Position numbers and translations under genes: made by a program
Shown: piece after piece, positions 26,368 through 33,978 of the stretch
How the letters are laid out: every line of letters begins with the position of its first letter
Numbering within the stretch: position 1 is the first letter of the stretch
The notes under the pieces: generated by a model
Seen by the model: the letters and a program-made list of their open reading frames with translations, nothing else
Told to the model about the DNA's origin: nothing
Databases searched by the model: none
Origin: JAHFUA01 sp963733935
Lineage (GTDB): Bacteria > Acidobacteriota > Terriglobia > Terriglobales > Acidobacteriaceae
Assembly (NCBI GenBank): GCA_963733935.1
Contig: CAVTEQ010000005.1
Location: 372,001 to 436,000 of the forward strand
Length of the DNA stretch: 64,000 nucleotides
Direction: 5' to 3'

Positions 26368-27648
26368 TCAATGCAACAGGGGCAGGCTCAGGATGGGCTG
26401 CACCATGAAGTCCAGGCCGCGCAGCTCACCGAGCGCCACTTCCACCAGGGCATTCGCGCATTCCTCAACCGTGATCACAAACGGCAGCCGCTCTTTCGGA
26501 TATCCCGGCTTCTGATGCACGGCTTCGATGCTGATCGCGTGCTTCGCCAAAATGCCGGAGACGGCCGCGATGATTCCCGGGCGATCGTCCACCGTGAAGC
26601 GCAGGTGATGCGGCGCGCTGAACTCCGAGGTTACCGGAACTTTCTGCGCCGGACCGGAATGCCAGCCGTTCATGCGGCCTTCGGCGATGGCGATCAGGTC
26701 AGAGACCACGGCCACTGCCGTAGGATCGCCGCCCGCGCCGTGGCCAGAGAAAACGGTTTCGCCGCCGAATTCGCCGGTAGCCATCACCAGGTTCTGGCTG
26801 CCCTGCACTCGCGCCAGCGGCGACGCCAGCGGCACCAGCGCCGGCTGCACCGATGCGTAAAGCCGTTCATCCTTCAATTCTGCCGACGAAACCTGCCGGA
26901 TCGTGCAGCCGAGATCCCGCGCATAGAGGAAATCGACGGCTTCCAGCGTGGCGATGGAGCGGGAGGCGATGTCGCCGGGCCAGACGTCGCAGTTCAGTCC
27001 GACGCGCGCCAGAATGGCCAGCTTGGCGCGAGCGTCGAAGCCCTCGACGTCGTCGGTGGGATCGCTCTCGGCGTAGCCGAGTTTCTGCGCTTCGCGAAGC
27101 GCCTCGGCGAAGCCCACGCCGCCTTCATCGATCTTGCTGAGGATGTAATTGCAGGTGCCGTTCAGAATGCCGGCGACCTTGAAGAGACGGTCGCCCGCCA
27201 AACCTTCCTGCAGTCCGGAAACCACCGGCACGCCGCCGGCGACGGACGCGCCGAAGGCGAGCTGGCATCCCTGCTGCCGCGCCAGATCGAGAAGCTCCGC
27301 ACCCTGATGGGCGATGAGTTGTTTGTTGGCGGTGACCACGGACTTGCCTGCCACGAGAGCGCGGCGAACCCAGTCGCCAGCCGGTTCCAACCCTCCCACT
27401 AGCTCGACGACGATATCCACGGATTCGGCGAGCGCATCTTCGAAATTCTCGCTCCAGCGGATCTGGCTGGAGAGCCAATCCACGCGCTTGCGTTCCACGT
27501 TGCGGTTGACGATGTGCGTGAGCTGAAGGCGCGAGGGACTATTCGACAGAATGCGCGCCACCGAGCGGCCGACTGTCCCAAATCCCACCAGCGCGACGTT
27601 TTTCGGCTGCACGTCTGGCACGGCGGCAGGCGCTGAGGCGTAGCTCAA
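26368..27648 (-). CDS. hom: Homoserine dehydrogenase
   Basis: A 426-residue NAD(P)-dependent enzyme at the branch from aspartate semialdehyde to homoserine. The nucleotide-binding loop VGFGTVGRSVA is near residues 21-31. The catalytic domain includes GILNGTCNYILSKI, the conserved LGYAESDPTDDVEGFDARAK (in two parts) and the usual lysine. A C-terminal ACT domain (FTVDDRPGIIAAVSGILAKH) should mediate threonine feedback inhibition. The start MSYASAP matches the expected length. A 43-base gap separates it from ilvE upstream. Confidence 0.95.
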   Translation of the reverse strand: MSYASAPAAVPDVQPKNVALVGFGTVGRSVARILSNSPSRLQLTHIVNRNVERKRVDWLSSQIRWSENFEDALAESVDIVVELVGGLEPAGDWVRRALVAGKSVVTANKQLIAHQGAELLDLARQQGCQLAFGASVAGGVPVVSGLQEGLAGDRLFKVAGILNGTCNYILSKIDEGGVGFAEALREAQKLGYAESDPTDDVEGFDARAKLAILARVGLNCDVWPGDIASRSIATLEAVDFLYARDLGCTIRQVSSAELKDERLYASVQPALVPLASPLARVQGSQNLVMATGEFGGETVFSGHGAGGDPTAVAVVSDLIAIAEGRMNGWHSGPAQKVPVTSEFSAPHHLRFTVDDRPGIIAAVSGILAKHAISIEAVHQKPGYPKERLPFVITVEECANALVEVALGELRGLDFMVQPILSLPLLH

Positions 27649-27691
27649 GCGCTCCCGAGGGTGAACGCGGATTTTCGCGCGTGCTCATCGC

Positions 27692-28642
27692 TCAAACTCC
27701 GTGTCCGTATCCCACCTCAACCAAGGGGACATATTCCAGCCACTTGGCGGAGCGGGGATGGGTACCGCGCGTCAACTGCTGGTAAGCCTGTTGCATACCA
27801 CGGGTGAAAGGGCCGGTCTTGCCGCTGCCGATGCGGCGGAAATCGATCTCGCGCAGGCCGGCGACTTCCGCCGCCGTGCCGCAGACAAACACTTCATCGG
27901 CGAGGTAAAGCTGGTCGCGCGAGATGGGCTCTTCCACCACTTCGACGCCCAGCTCGAGCGCGAGCGTCAGGACCGTGTCACGAGTGATGCCCTCAAGGAT
28001 GGCAGCGCTCGGTGAAGTGAAAAGCACGCCGCGCCGCACCATGAACAGGTTCTCGCCGGTACACTCGGCGACGTAGCCCTGCGGGTCGAGCATGATGGCC
28101 TCGTCGAACCCCAGGCGCAGCGACTCCGTACGCGCCAGCACCGAGTTGGCGTAGTTGCCGGCGATCTTGGCTTTGGTCATGCTGGCGTTGACGTGGTGCC
28201 GCGTGAACGACGAAGTATTGGCGCGGATCCCGTTCTCCAGCGCTTCCTCGCCCAGAAACTTTTCCCACTTCCACACCGCGATGCCCACGTGCGGCACGCC
28301 GCTATCGAGCGAAAGATTCCATCCGCCTTCGGCGAGATAAATCAGGGGACGGATGTAGCAATCGGGGAAGCCGTTGGCCGCCACCGTGGTCTTCACCGCG
28401 TCGGTCAGCTCGCGCAGCGTGTAGGGCAGTTCCAGGAAACCGAGGATGCGCGCGGAATCCACCAGCCGCTGCATGTGGTCGTGCAGGCGGAAAATGGCCG
28501 GGCCATTCGCCGCCGCGTAGCAGCGGATGCCCTCGAATGCCCCGATTCCATAGTGCAGGCCCGGGGTCATGAAGTGCACGGTGGCGTCCTGAAAGCGCAC
28601 CAGCTTGCCGTTCATCCAGATGAAGTCAGATTTAGGACCCAT
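27692..28642 (-). CDS. ilvE: Branched-chain amino acid aminotransferase
   Basis: A 316-residue fold-type IV PLP transaminase for Leu, Ile and Val. The PLP lysine is K159 in MTKAKIAGNYANS. The motifs HYGIGAFEGIRCY near residue 30 and FDEAIMLDPQGYVAECTGENLF near 190 are typical of class I IlvE. Its ATG overlaps the end of lysC by 11 bases, so translation is probably coupled. Its place inside an aspartate-to-threonine operon links isoleucine synthesis with its precursor pathway. Confidence 0.95.
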   Translation of the reverse strand: MGPKSDFIWMNGKLVRFQDATVHFMTPGLHYGIGAFEGIRCYAAANGPAIFRLHDHMQRLVDSARILGFLELPYTLRELTDAVKTTVAANGFPDCYIRPLIYLAEGGWNLSLDSGVPHVGIAVWKWEKFLGEEALENGIRANTSSFTRHHVNASMTKAKIAGNYANSVLARTESLRLGFDEAIMLDPQGYVAECTGENLFMVRRGVLFTSPSAAILEGITRDTVLTLALELGVEVVEEPISRDQLYLADEVFVCGTAAEVAGLREIDFRRIGSGKTGPFTRGMQQAYQQLTRGTHPRSAKWLEYVPLVEVGYGHGV

Positions 28643-30058
28643 GAGCGCTCACTCCAATGTGTGTGTCGGCTGCAGAGAGATAGCTTGCCACGCTTCCGGA
28701 AAACAGGTCTCTGTGCAACGCGCGCACCGCGGCCGGCACGTCTGCGTCTTGAATCACGAACGCGATATTTATTTCGGAAGCGCCCTGCGAGATCATACGC
28801 ACGTTCACCCCAGCGGCGGCAACGCTCCCAAAGACGCGCGCCGCGATGCCCTGCAGGCCGCGCAGGTTCTCGCCCACCACGCTCACGATGGCTTGCCGCG
28901 GCTCGCAGCTCACCTGCGCAAAGCGCTCGAGATCGGCCACCAGCTCGGCCGTGGCCGAGCCGCAGTCGACCGCCAGCGAAATGCTCACCTGCGAGCTGGC
29001 GACAATGTCCACCTGGCACTCGTGGCGGTCGAACACCGCCAGCACTTCGCGCAGGAAGCCGCGCGGAATCCAGGCGCGCTCGCCGGCGACGTTCACGATG
29101 GTGGTGTTGCGCTTGGCGGCGATGGCACGCACCGGCCGCCCATTACGCGCCACATGTGCGCGGATGCAAGTGCCCGCGCCCGCGGCATCGCGCGAGTTCA
29201 GCACGTAAACCGGAATGTTCTTCTCGATGGCCGGCAGCAGCGTGGCCGGGTGCAGCACCTTGGCGCCGAACGAGGCCAGCTCCGCGGCTTCCTCAAAGCT
29301 GATTTCCGGAATCAGCTCCGCTTCGGCGCAGAGCTTGGGGTCGGTAGTCAGCATCCCGGGGACGTCAGTCCAGATCTCGATGCGCGTCGCGCCCAGGGCC
29401 GCGCCGACGATCGACGCGGAATAATCGGAGCCGCCGCGGCCGATCGTGGTGGGCGTGCCATCGAGGGTCGCGCCGATGAATCCGCCCATCACTACAACCG
29501 CATGCCTGCCCAGCAGCGGCCGCAGCCGGGACTCCAGACGCGCCTTGGTGGCGTCGAAAAGCGGCACGGCACGAGTGTGAGCGCCATCGGTGATGAGGCA
29601 CTCGCGCGCGTCTACCTGCTCGCACGTGAGGCCGCGCGCCGCAATGGCCGCACTCACCATCTCGCTTGAAAGCAGTTCGCCGAATCCGAGCAGATGGTCG
29701 CTGTTGCGCGGGTGAAAGTTCCTGCTGAGGGTGCGATGCGGGTCAGCAATTCTTCGAGCTGGTTGAAATTCGATTCCAGAAGGGGTTGAAGCTGGGAGAA
29801 ATGAAGATGATTGCCGGAGAGCAGTTCGGCAGCGGTGCGATGGTGACGCTGTCGCAAGGCGCGCGCCGACTCCAGCGCCAGATCGCGATCGCCGGCGGCG
29901 GCAGCCTGTCCGGCGGCCAGCAGTTGGTCGGTCACGCGGGCCATCGCGCTGACCACCACCACGGGGTCTTCCGCCGCGCGGCTGCGCACAATCGCGGCCA
30001 CCCGCTCGATGGCCGGCGCATCCTCGACGGAAGTGCCCCCAAACTTCATCACAATCAT
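28632..30058 (-). CDS. lysC: Aspartate kinase, frameshifted in this sequence
   Basis: First enzyme of the Lys/Thr/Met/Ile pathway. The N-terminus MIVMKFGGTSVEDAPAI carries the KFGGTS phosphate-binding motif. Near 29735 the frame shifts by one missing base: GCACCCTC probably stood for GCAACCCTC. Restoring it yields RIATLSRNFHPRNSDHLLG and then GELLSSEM, IGRGGSDYSA and two C-terminal ACT domains (regulatory, about residues 320-475). The corrected length is 475 residues, normal for a monofunctional enzyme. It is the first structural gene of lysC-ilvE-hom-thrC-thrB and follows a leader peptide and terminator. Confidence 0.9.
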
Positions 30059-30073
30059 TGCCGCACCTTCATA

Positions 30074-30133
30074 GCGGGAAGCTCCCGCAGAACAAAAAAC
30101 CCACTCGCCTCTTGGCGGTGGGCTTGGGAGCTT
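30074..30133 (-). terminator. Attenuator-like Rho-independent terminator ahead of lysC
   Basis: On the minus strand CCCACCGCC-aaga-GGCGaGTGGG is followed by TTTTTT (hairpin 30100-30122, T-run 30094-30099), ending 36 bases before the lysC ATG. It is flanked by AAGCTCCC (30126-30133) and GGGAGCTT (30079-30086), which pair perfectly around it. The downstream partner can instead pair with its neighbour as GCGGGA-GCT-TCCCGC (30074-30088). These mutually exclusive pairings are typical of conditional terminators. Confidence 0.8.
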
Positions 30134-30151
30134 GGTTTTGAATCCGCTCGC

Positions 30152-30244
30152 TCAAGTCCCCCTGCCAGAGAGACGAATAGCTGTAGCCGCCACCATCATA
30201 ACTAGCCGCCGCAGCATGATCGAACTCTGGCCGGACTTAAGCAT
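30152..30244 (-). CDS. Candidate leader peptide of the lysC operon
   Basis: A short reading frame ends 29 bases before the terminator stem. From the inner ATG (30217) it encodes 21 residues, MLRRLVMMVAATAIRL and then a five-residue tail; from the outer ATG (30244) it encodes 30. It is rich in Leu, Val, Met, Ala, Thr and Ile, the end-products of the operon's pathways, as expected for ribosome-mediated attenuation. No strong Shine-Dalgarno sequence is visible before either ATG, which is the main weakness. Function is inferred from position and composition. Confidence 0.5.
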   Translation of the reverse strand: MLKSGQSSIMLRRLVMMVAATAIRLSGRGT

Positions 30245-30376
30245 CGTAATGAGATAGTGTAGCGTCACTTCCAGGCTTCGACCTGCAAAAATTCTAATGC
30301 AAACGATCAAAAAAGCTGAATTACAGGGGGACGTGGCCGGCGGGCAGGCGTCATTGTCCCAAAACGGGGCCCGAGC

Positions 30377-30446
30377 AGCCACGGAGGCACAGAGACACAG
30401 AGGAAGAACAATCCAAAATCCTCTGTGGCTCCGTGTCTCTGTGGCT
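30377..30446. repeat. Inverted repeat of the CACAGAGACACAGAGG type
   Basis: The left arm (30377-30404, GCCACGGAGGCACAGAGACA...) and right arm (30419-30446, ...TGTCTCTGTGGCT) are near-perfect inverted copies separated by about 14 bases. I recognise this wording as a dispersed repeat in several bacterial phyla. It lies between phoU and the lysC leader and could form a strong hairpin that insulates the two transcription units. Confidence 0.8.
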
Positions 30447-30463
30447 ATTCCGGCCAACCCGCC

Positions 30464-31138
30464 CTATCGCTGGACCGTATTCAACCCAAAATGGTGGCGG
30501 ACGTCGGCGCCCTTGATCCAGAAGATTACATCCTCGGCGATGTTGGTGGCGTGGTCGGCGACGCGTTCCAGGTTACGGGCGATGAGCAGCGCATCCAGCG
30601 CCTGCTGCAGGGCGTCGGGCACGCGCTGCATATGGTGGAGCATGGCAATGTGGATCTCGCGGTTCATGTTGTCCACCACGTCGTCCATTTTCAGGATTTC
30701 CTCTGCCGATTCCGGACGAGCATCGATGAACGACTGCAGAGCGCGCCGCACCATGTCGCGGGCCACTCCGGCCATGCGCGGGATATCGGCCGGCAGCTCC
30801 ACTTCGGGCAGCTCGAGCGAGTGCTGCACCCGCTGCACGATGTTGACCGCCTGATCGCCAACGCGCTCCAGGTCGGCGTTGATCTTCATGACCGCGGTGA
30901 TGAAGCGCAAGTCGATGGCCATGGGCTGCTGCATGGCCAGCAGGTCCAGCGCCAGTTCGTCGATTTCGCGCTCCATGGTGTTGATGGCAGGCTCGCCCTC
31001 AAGCACCAGGCGGCACAGTTCGCCGTCCCGCCGCCGGTAGGCCTCGACCGCGCGCTCTACAGCCTGCTCGGCCATGCCGCCCATGGTGAGCAGCTTCTGC
31101 TTCAACTGATCCAAGCCTTGATGAAAACGCGTGCGCAC
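30464..31138 (-). CDS. phoU: Phosphate signalling protein PhoU
   Basis: A 224-residue cytoplasmic protein made of two three-helix bundles, each with the PhoU metal-binding signature: MEREIDELALDLLA...DLERVGDQAVNI in the first half and MNREIHIAMLHHMQ...NLERVADHATNIAEDVIF in the second. It connects the Pst transporter to the PhoR/PhoB system and represses the Pho response when phosphate is ample. It starts with GTG, sharing one base with the pstB stop, so translation is coupled. Confidence 0.95.
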   Translation of the reverse strand: MRTRFHQGLDQLKQKLLTMGGMAEQAVERAVEAYRRRDGELCRLVLEGEPAINTMEREIDELALDLLAMQQPMAIDLRFITAVMKINADLERVGDQAVNIVQRVQHSLELPEVELPADIPRMAGVARDMVRRALQSFIDARPESAEEILKMDDVVDNMNREIHIAMLHHMQRVPDALQQALDALLIARNLERVADHATNIAEDVIFWIKGADVRHHFGLNTVQR

Positions 31139-31899
31139 TATCCAAACCTGCCTGTAATGTAATCTTCCGTCCGCTTGTCGGACGGATTGGTAAAGATCTT
31201 CTCCGTCTTGTCGAACTCGATCAGTTTCCCCATGAGAAAGAAGCCAGTGTACTCCGCCACGCGCGCCGCCTGCTGCATGTTGTGGGTGACGATCACGATG
31301 GTGTACTGCTCCTTGAGTTGGAATATCAGCTCCTCGATCTTGCTGGTGGAGATGGGGTCGAGCGCGGAGGCGGGCTCATCCATCAGCATCACCTCCGGCT
31401 GCACGGCCAGCGCGCGGGCGATGCACAGCCGCTGCTGCTGGCCGCCGGAGAGGCTGGCGCCCGACTGCTTCTTGAGCACGTCTTTGACCTCGTCCCACAG
31501 GGCGGCCATGTGCAGCGAGCGCTCCACCACTTCATCGAGCACGCGACGGTTGTGGAAGCCGTTCAGCTTCAGCCCGGCGGCCACATTGTCATAGATCGAC
31601 ATGGTGGGAAAAGGATTGGGTTTCTGGAACACCATGCCCACACGACGGCGCACTTCCACCGCCGAAGTCCCGTTCCCGTAGACCTGCATGGACCCGATGC
31701 GCACCTGGCCTTCGAGGCGGGCATCACGCACCGTCTCGTGCATGCGGTTGAGGCAACGGATGAAAGTTGACTTCCCGCATCCCGATGGCCCGATGATCGC
31801 GGTGGCGTGATTGGCCGGGACATCCATGGCGATGTCGTAGAGCGCCTGGGTGGCGCCGAACCATGCATTGAGCTTTTCGACTTGGACGCCCACGCCCAT
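31138..31899 (-). CDS. pstB: Phosphate ABC transporter ATP-binding protein
   Basis: A 253-residue ABC ATPase. Walker A is GPSGCGKST at residues 37-45, the signature is SLSGGQQQRLCIARAL, and Walker B is VMLMDEPASALDP. Features typical of PstB are IRCLNRMHE after Walker A and the C-terminal FFLMGKLIEFDKTEKIFTNP (in two parts). The gene lies three bases after pstA and overlaps phoU by one base. Confidence 0.97.
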   Translation of the reverse strand: MGVGVQVEKLNAWFGATQALYDIAMDVPANHATAIIGPSGCGKSTFIRCLNRMHETVRDARLEGQVRIGSMQVYGNGTSAVEVRRRVGMVFQKPNPFPTMSIYDNVAAGLKLNGFHNRRVLDEVVERSLHMAALWDEVKDVLKKQSGASLSGGQQQRLCIARALAVQPEVMLMDEPASALDPISTSKIEELIFQLKEQYTIVIVTHNMQQAARVAEYTGFFLMGKLIEFDKTEKIFTNPSDKRTEDYITGRFG

Positions 31900-31902
31900 C
31901 GC

Positions 31903-32823
31903 TTAACCCGCTCCCTGGAACATGCCGCGGCGCGCCACCACACGCACCGCCGCCACCGCGCCTACGATAAGCGCAATCAGCACCAGGGCTCCCGCCCACG
32001 CCAGCCGATGCCATTCATCGAAAGGCGAGATGGCGTAGGTGAAGATCTGCAGCGGCAGCGCGGCCGTGGGCTGGTTGGGATTGAAGTTCCAGAATTGATT
32101 GCCGAAGGCGGTGAACAACAGCGGCGCCGTCTCTCCGGCGATACGGGCGAAGGCCAGCATTACGGCTGTAATCACGCCGGCGCTGGCGGTGCGCAGCGTG
32201 ACCGAAAGCGTGGCCCGCCAGCGCGAGACTCCCAGTCCCCAGGCCGCTTCGCGCACCGTGAGTGGCACCAGCAGCAGCACTTCTTCGGTGGCGCGGGTGA
32301 TGGTGGGAATCATCATAATGCCCAGCGCCACCCCGCCGGAGAGCGCGGAAAAATGTTTCTGGGTCAGCACCACCAGGGCATAGGCCACGATGCCGATCAC
32401 GATGGAAGGCACGCCATTGAGCACGTCGGCGGTGAAGCGCAGCACGGTGGCGAAGGTACCGCGGCCGTACTCGGCCAGATAAATGCCCGCGCCAATTCCC
32501 CAGGGCACTCCGATCAGGCTGGCGATGCCCAGAATCATCCCCGATCCCACGATGGCATTGGCCACGCCACCGCCCTGCTCGCCCACGGGCACGGGAAGAC
32601 GGGTGAAAAACGCCAGGTTCAACGACCCAATACCACGCACTATCAGGTAGGTGAAGATGGCCAGCAGCGGCGCCACCACACACACCGCCATGAGCACTGC
32701 GAACCCGGTGGCAAAGCGGTCGGCGAGGGTACGCCTCCAGTCTAGCAAGCGCTGCCGGGATGCGCTGCGCTCGGGCGGGGTCCCCGTCGCGCCCGCTTTT
32801 GGCGTGATGGGGCGGTCAGCCAC
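31903..32823 (-). CDS. pstA: Phosphate ABC transporter permease PstA
   Basis: About 306 residues, with six predicted membrane helices and the binding-protein-dependent permease motif REAAWGLGVSRWRATLSVTL. The start is uncertain: a GTG at 32823 (VADRPITPK) overlaps pstC by 8 bases and is favoured; an ATG at 32844 would overlap it by 29. Other landmarks are VLNGVPSIVIGIVAYA and ARIAGETAPLLFTAFGNQF, the latter specific to PstA. Confidence 0.93.
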   Translation of the reverse strand: MADRPITPKAGATGTPPERSASRQRLLDWRRTLADRFATGFAVLMAVCVVAPLLAIFTYLIVRGIGSLNLAFFTRLPVPVGEQGGGVANAIVGSGMILGIASLIGVPWGIGAGIYLAEYGRGTFATVLRFTADVLNGVPSIVIGIVAYALVVLTQKHFSALSGGVALGIMMIPTITRATEEVLLLVPLTVREAAWGLGVSRWRATLSVTLRTASAGVITAVMLAFARIAGETAPLLFTAFGNQFWNFNPNQPTAALPLQIFTYAISPFDEWHRLAWAGALVLIALIVGAVAAVRVVARRGMFQGAG

Positions 32824-33841
32824 GGAGCCTCGCAGGCATGCCACGTGTGACCGACCACACCAGCAGACCGGCCAGTATGTTGATCACAATCGTCACCAGA
32901 AACAGTCCCAGTCCGATCTCGATCAGAGCGCTTAAGTACAGGTCGCCGGTGGCCTCGGTGAATTCGTTGGCGATCACGCTGGCCATGGTGTAGCCGGGCG
33001 CAAACAGCGACCTCGCGATCTGTGGGGTGTTGCCGATGACCATGGTAACGGTCATGGTTTCGCCCAAGGCGCGGCCCAGTCCGAGAATCACGGCGCCGAC
33101 GATGCCGGTGCGGGCATTGCGCAAGACCCCCACCCGAATCATCTCCCAGCGCGTCGCGCCCAGCGCCAGCACCGCTTCCCGCTGCTGCTGCGGCACCGCG
33201 GTGAGCACTTCGCGGGTGATCGAGGCGATGATGGGAACGATCATGATGGCCAGGATCACGCCCGCCGCCAGCATGCCAATGCCGAAGGGCGGACCTGAGA
33301 ACAGGCTCGTCCAGCCGAAGTACTTCGCCAGCCAGGGTTGCACGTGCAGGCGCAAAAGCGGCGCCAGCACGAAGATCGCCCACAGCCCATACACCACGCT
33401 GGGGATGGCCGCCAGCAGCTCGGTCAGAAATGAGAGCGTGCCGCGCAGCGGCTTGGGACACATCTCGGTGGTGAACACCGCCACGCCGAGCGAAAGCGGG
33501 ATAGCGATCACCAAGGCCACCAGGGAAGAAACGACGGTGCCGTAGATAAAGGGCAGCGCTCCGAAATCACCGGCGACCGGGTCCCAGTTGGTTCCCTTGA
33601 AGAAACGCCAGCCGAAGGTATGGAGCGAAAGCTTCGACTGCATCACCAACTCGATGACGATCAGCACCACAATAGCCAGCAGCGACAGGCCGCAGGCCAG
33701 CATGGCAGCGGCGAAGATCTTGTCCGGAACTTTGCTGGTGGTGGCCGGGATCAGCGGAATGGTGCGGCCGCCGGCAGTGGCCGCGGCTGGCTCGCGCTGC
33801 GGTTGTTGCGGAAAACGAGCAGCTTCCACCAAGTTACGCAT
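32816..33841 (-). CDS. pstC: Phosphate ABC transporter permease PstC
   Basis: About 341 residues. Motifs are IPSVVYGLWAIFVLAP and the permease loop REAVLALGATRWEMIRVGV, followed by GRALGETMTVTMVIGN, all diagnostic of PstC. The start is set at the ATG 33841; an upstream TTG at 33865 would sit against the Pho box. If the -10 element proposed at 33852-33857 is correct, the leader is only a few bases long, so the true start may be the nearby TTG or GTG a few codons in, or the message may be nearly leaderless. Confidence 0.93.
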   Translation of the reverse strand: MRNLVEAARFPQQPQREPAAATAGGRTIPLIPATTSKVPDKIFAAAMLACGLSLLAIVVLIVIELVMQSKLSLHTFGWRFFKGTNWDPVAGDFGALPFIYGTVVSSLVALVIAIPLSLGVAVFTTEMCPKPLRGTLSFLTELLAAIPSVVYGLWAIFVLAPLLRLHVQPWLAKYFGWTSLFSGPPFGIGMLAAGVILAIMIVPIIASITREVLTAVPQQQREAVLALGATRWEMIRVGVLRNARTGIVGAVILGLGRALGETMTVTMVIGNTPQIARSLFAPGYTMASVIANEFTEATGDLYLSALIEIGLGLFLVTIVINILAGLLVWSVTRGMPARLRG

Positions 33842-33851
33842 CCCGGGCGTC

Positions 33852-33884
33852 AGGCTAGCAGGCAATTGTTACAGTCTGGTTACA
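33852..33884 (-). promoter_or_regulatory. Pho-box promoter of pstC
   Basis: Read on the minus strand: TGTAAC-cagac-TGTAAC, two direct repeats with an 11-base period (33868-33884). Ten bases further is TAGCCT (33852-33857) as a possible -10. The 11-base periodicity and the 10-base gap match the E. coli PhoB box layout. The same arrangement precedes pstS. Confidence 0.8.
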
Positions 33885-33896
33885 GGGATTCCCGGA

Positions 33897-33968
33897 GCCA
33901 CGGATCGCCACGGATCAATCACGAATCCAAAGCATTTGATCCGTGAGAATCCGTGAAGATCCGTGGCG
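33897..33968. repeat. CACGGATC / GATCCGTG inverted repeat cluster
   Basis: GCCACGGATC-type units at the left (two copies) face GATCCGTGAGAATCCGTGAAGATCCGTGGC at the right, forming a long imperfect hairpin between the porin stop and the pstC promoter. ATCCGTGGC-type wording is a dispersed repeat I recall from several phyla. It may terminate porin transcription before the separate pstC promoter. Confidence 0.7.
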
Positions 33969-33978
33969 TTTGTCATCC

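Noticed and set aside
30464..30500. Unusual C-terminus of PhoU taken as repeat-derived
   Set aside because: The repeat arms end before the stop codon (30446), so the tail GLNTVQR is outside the element.
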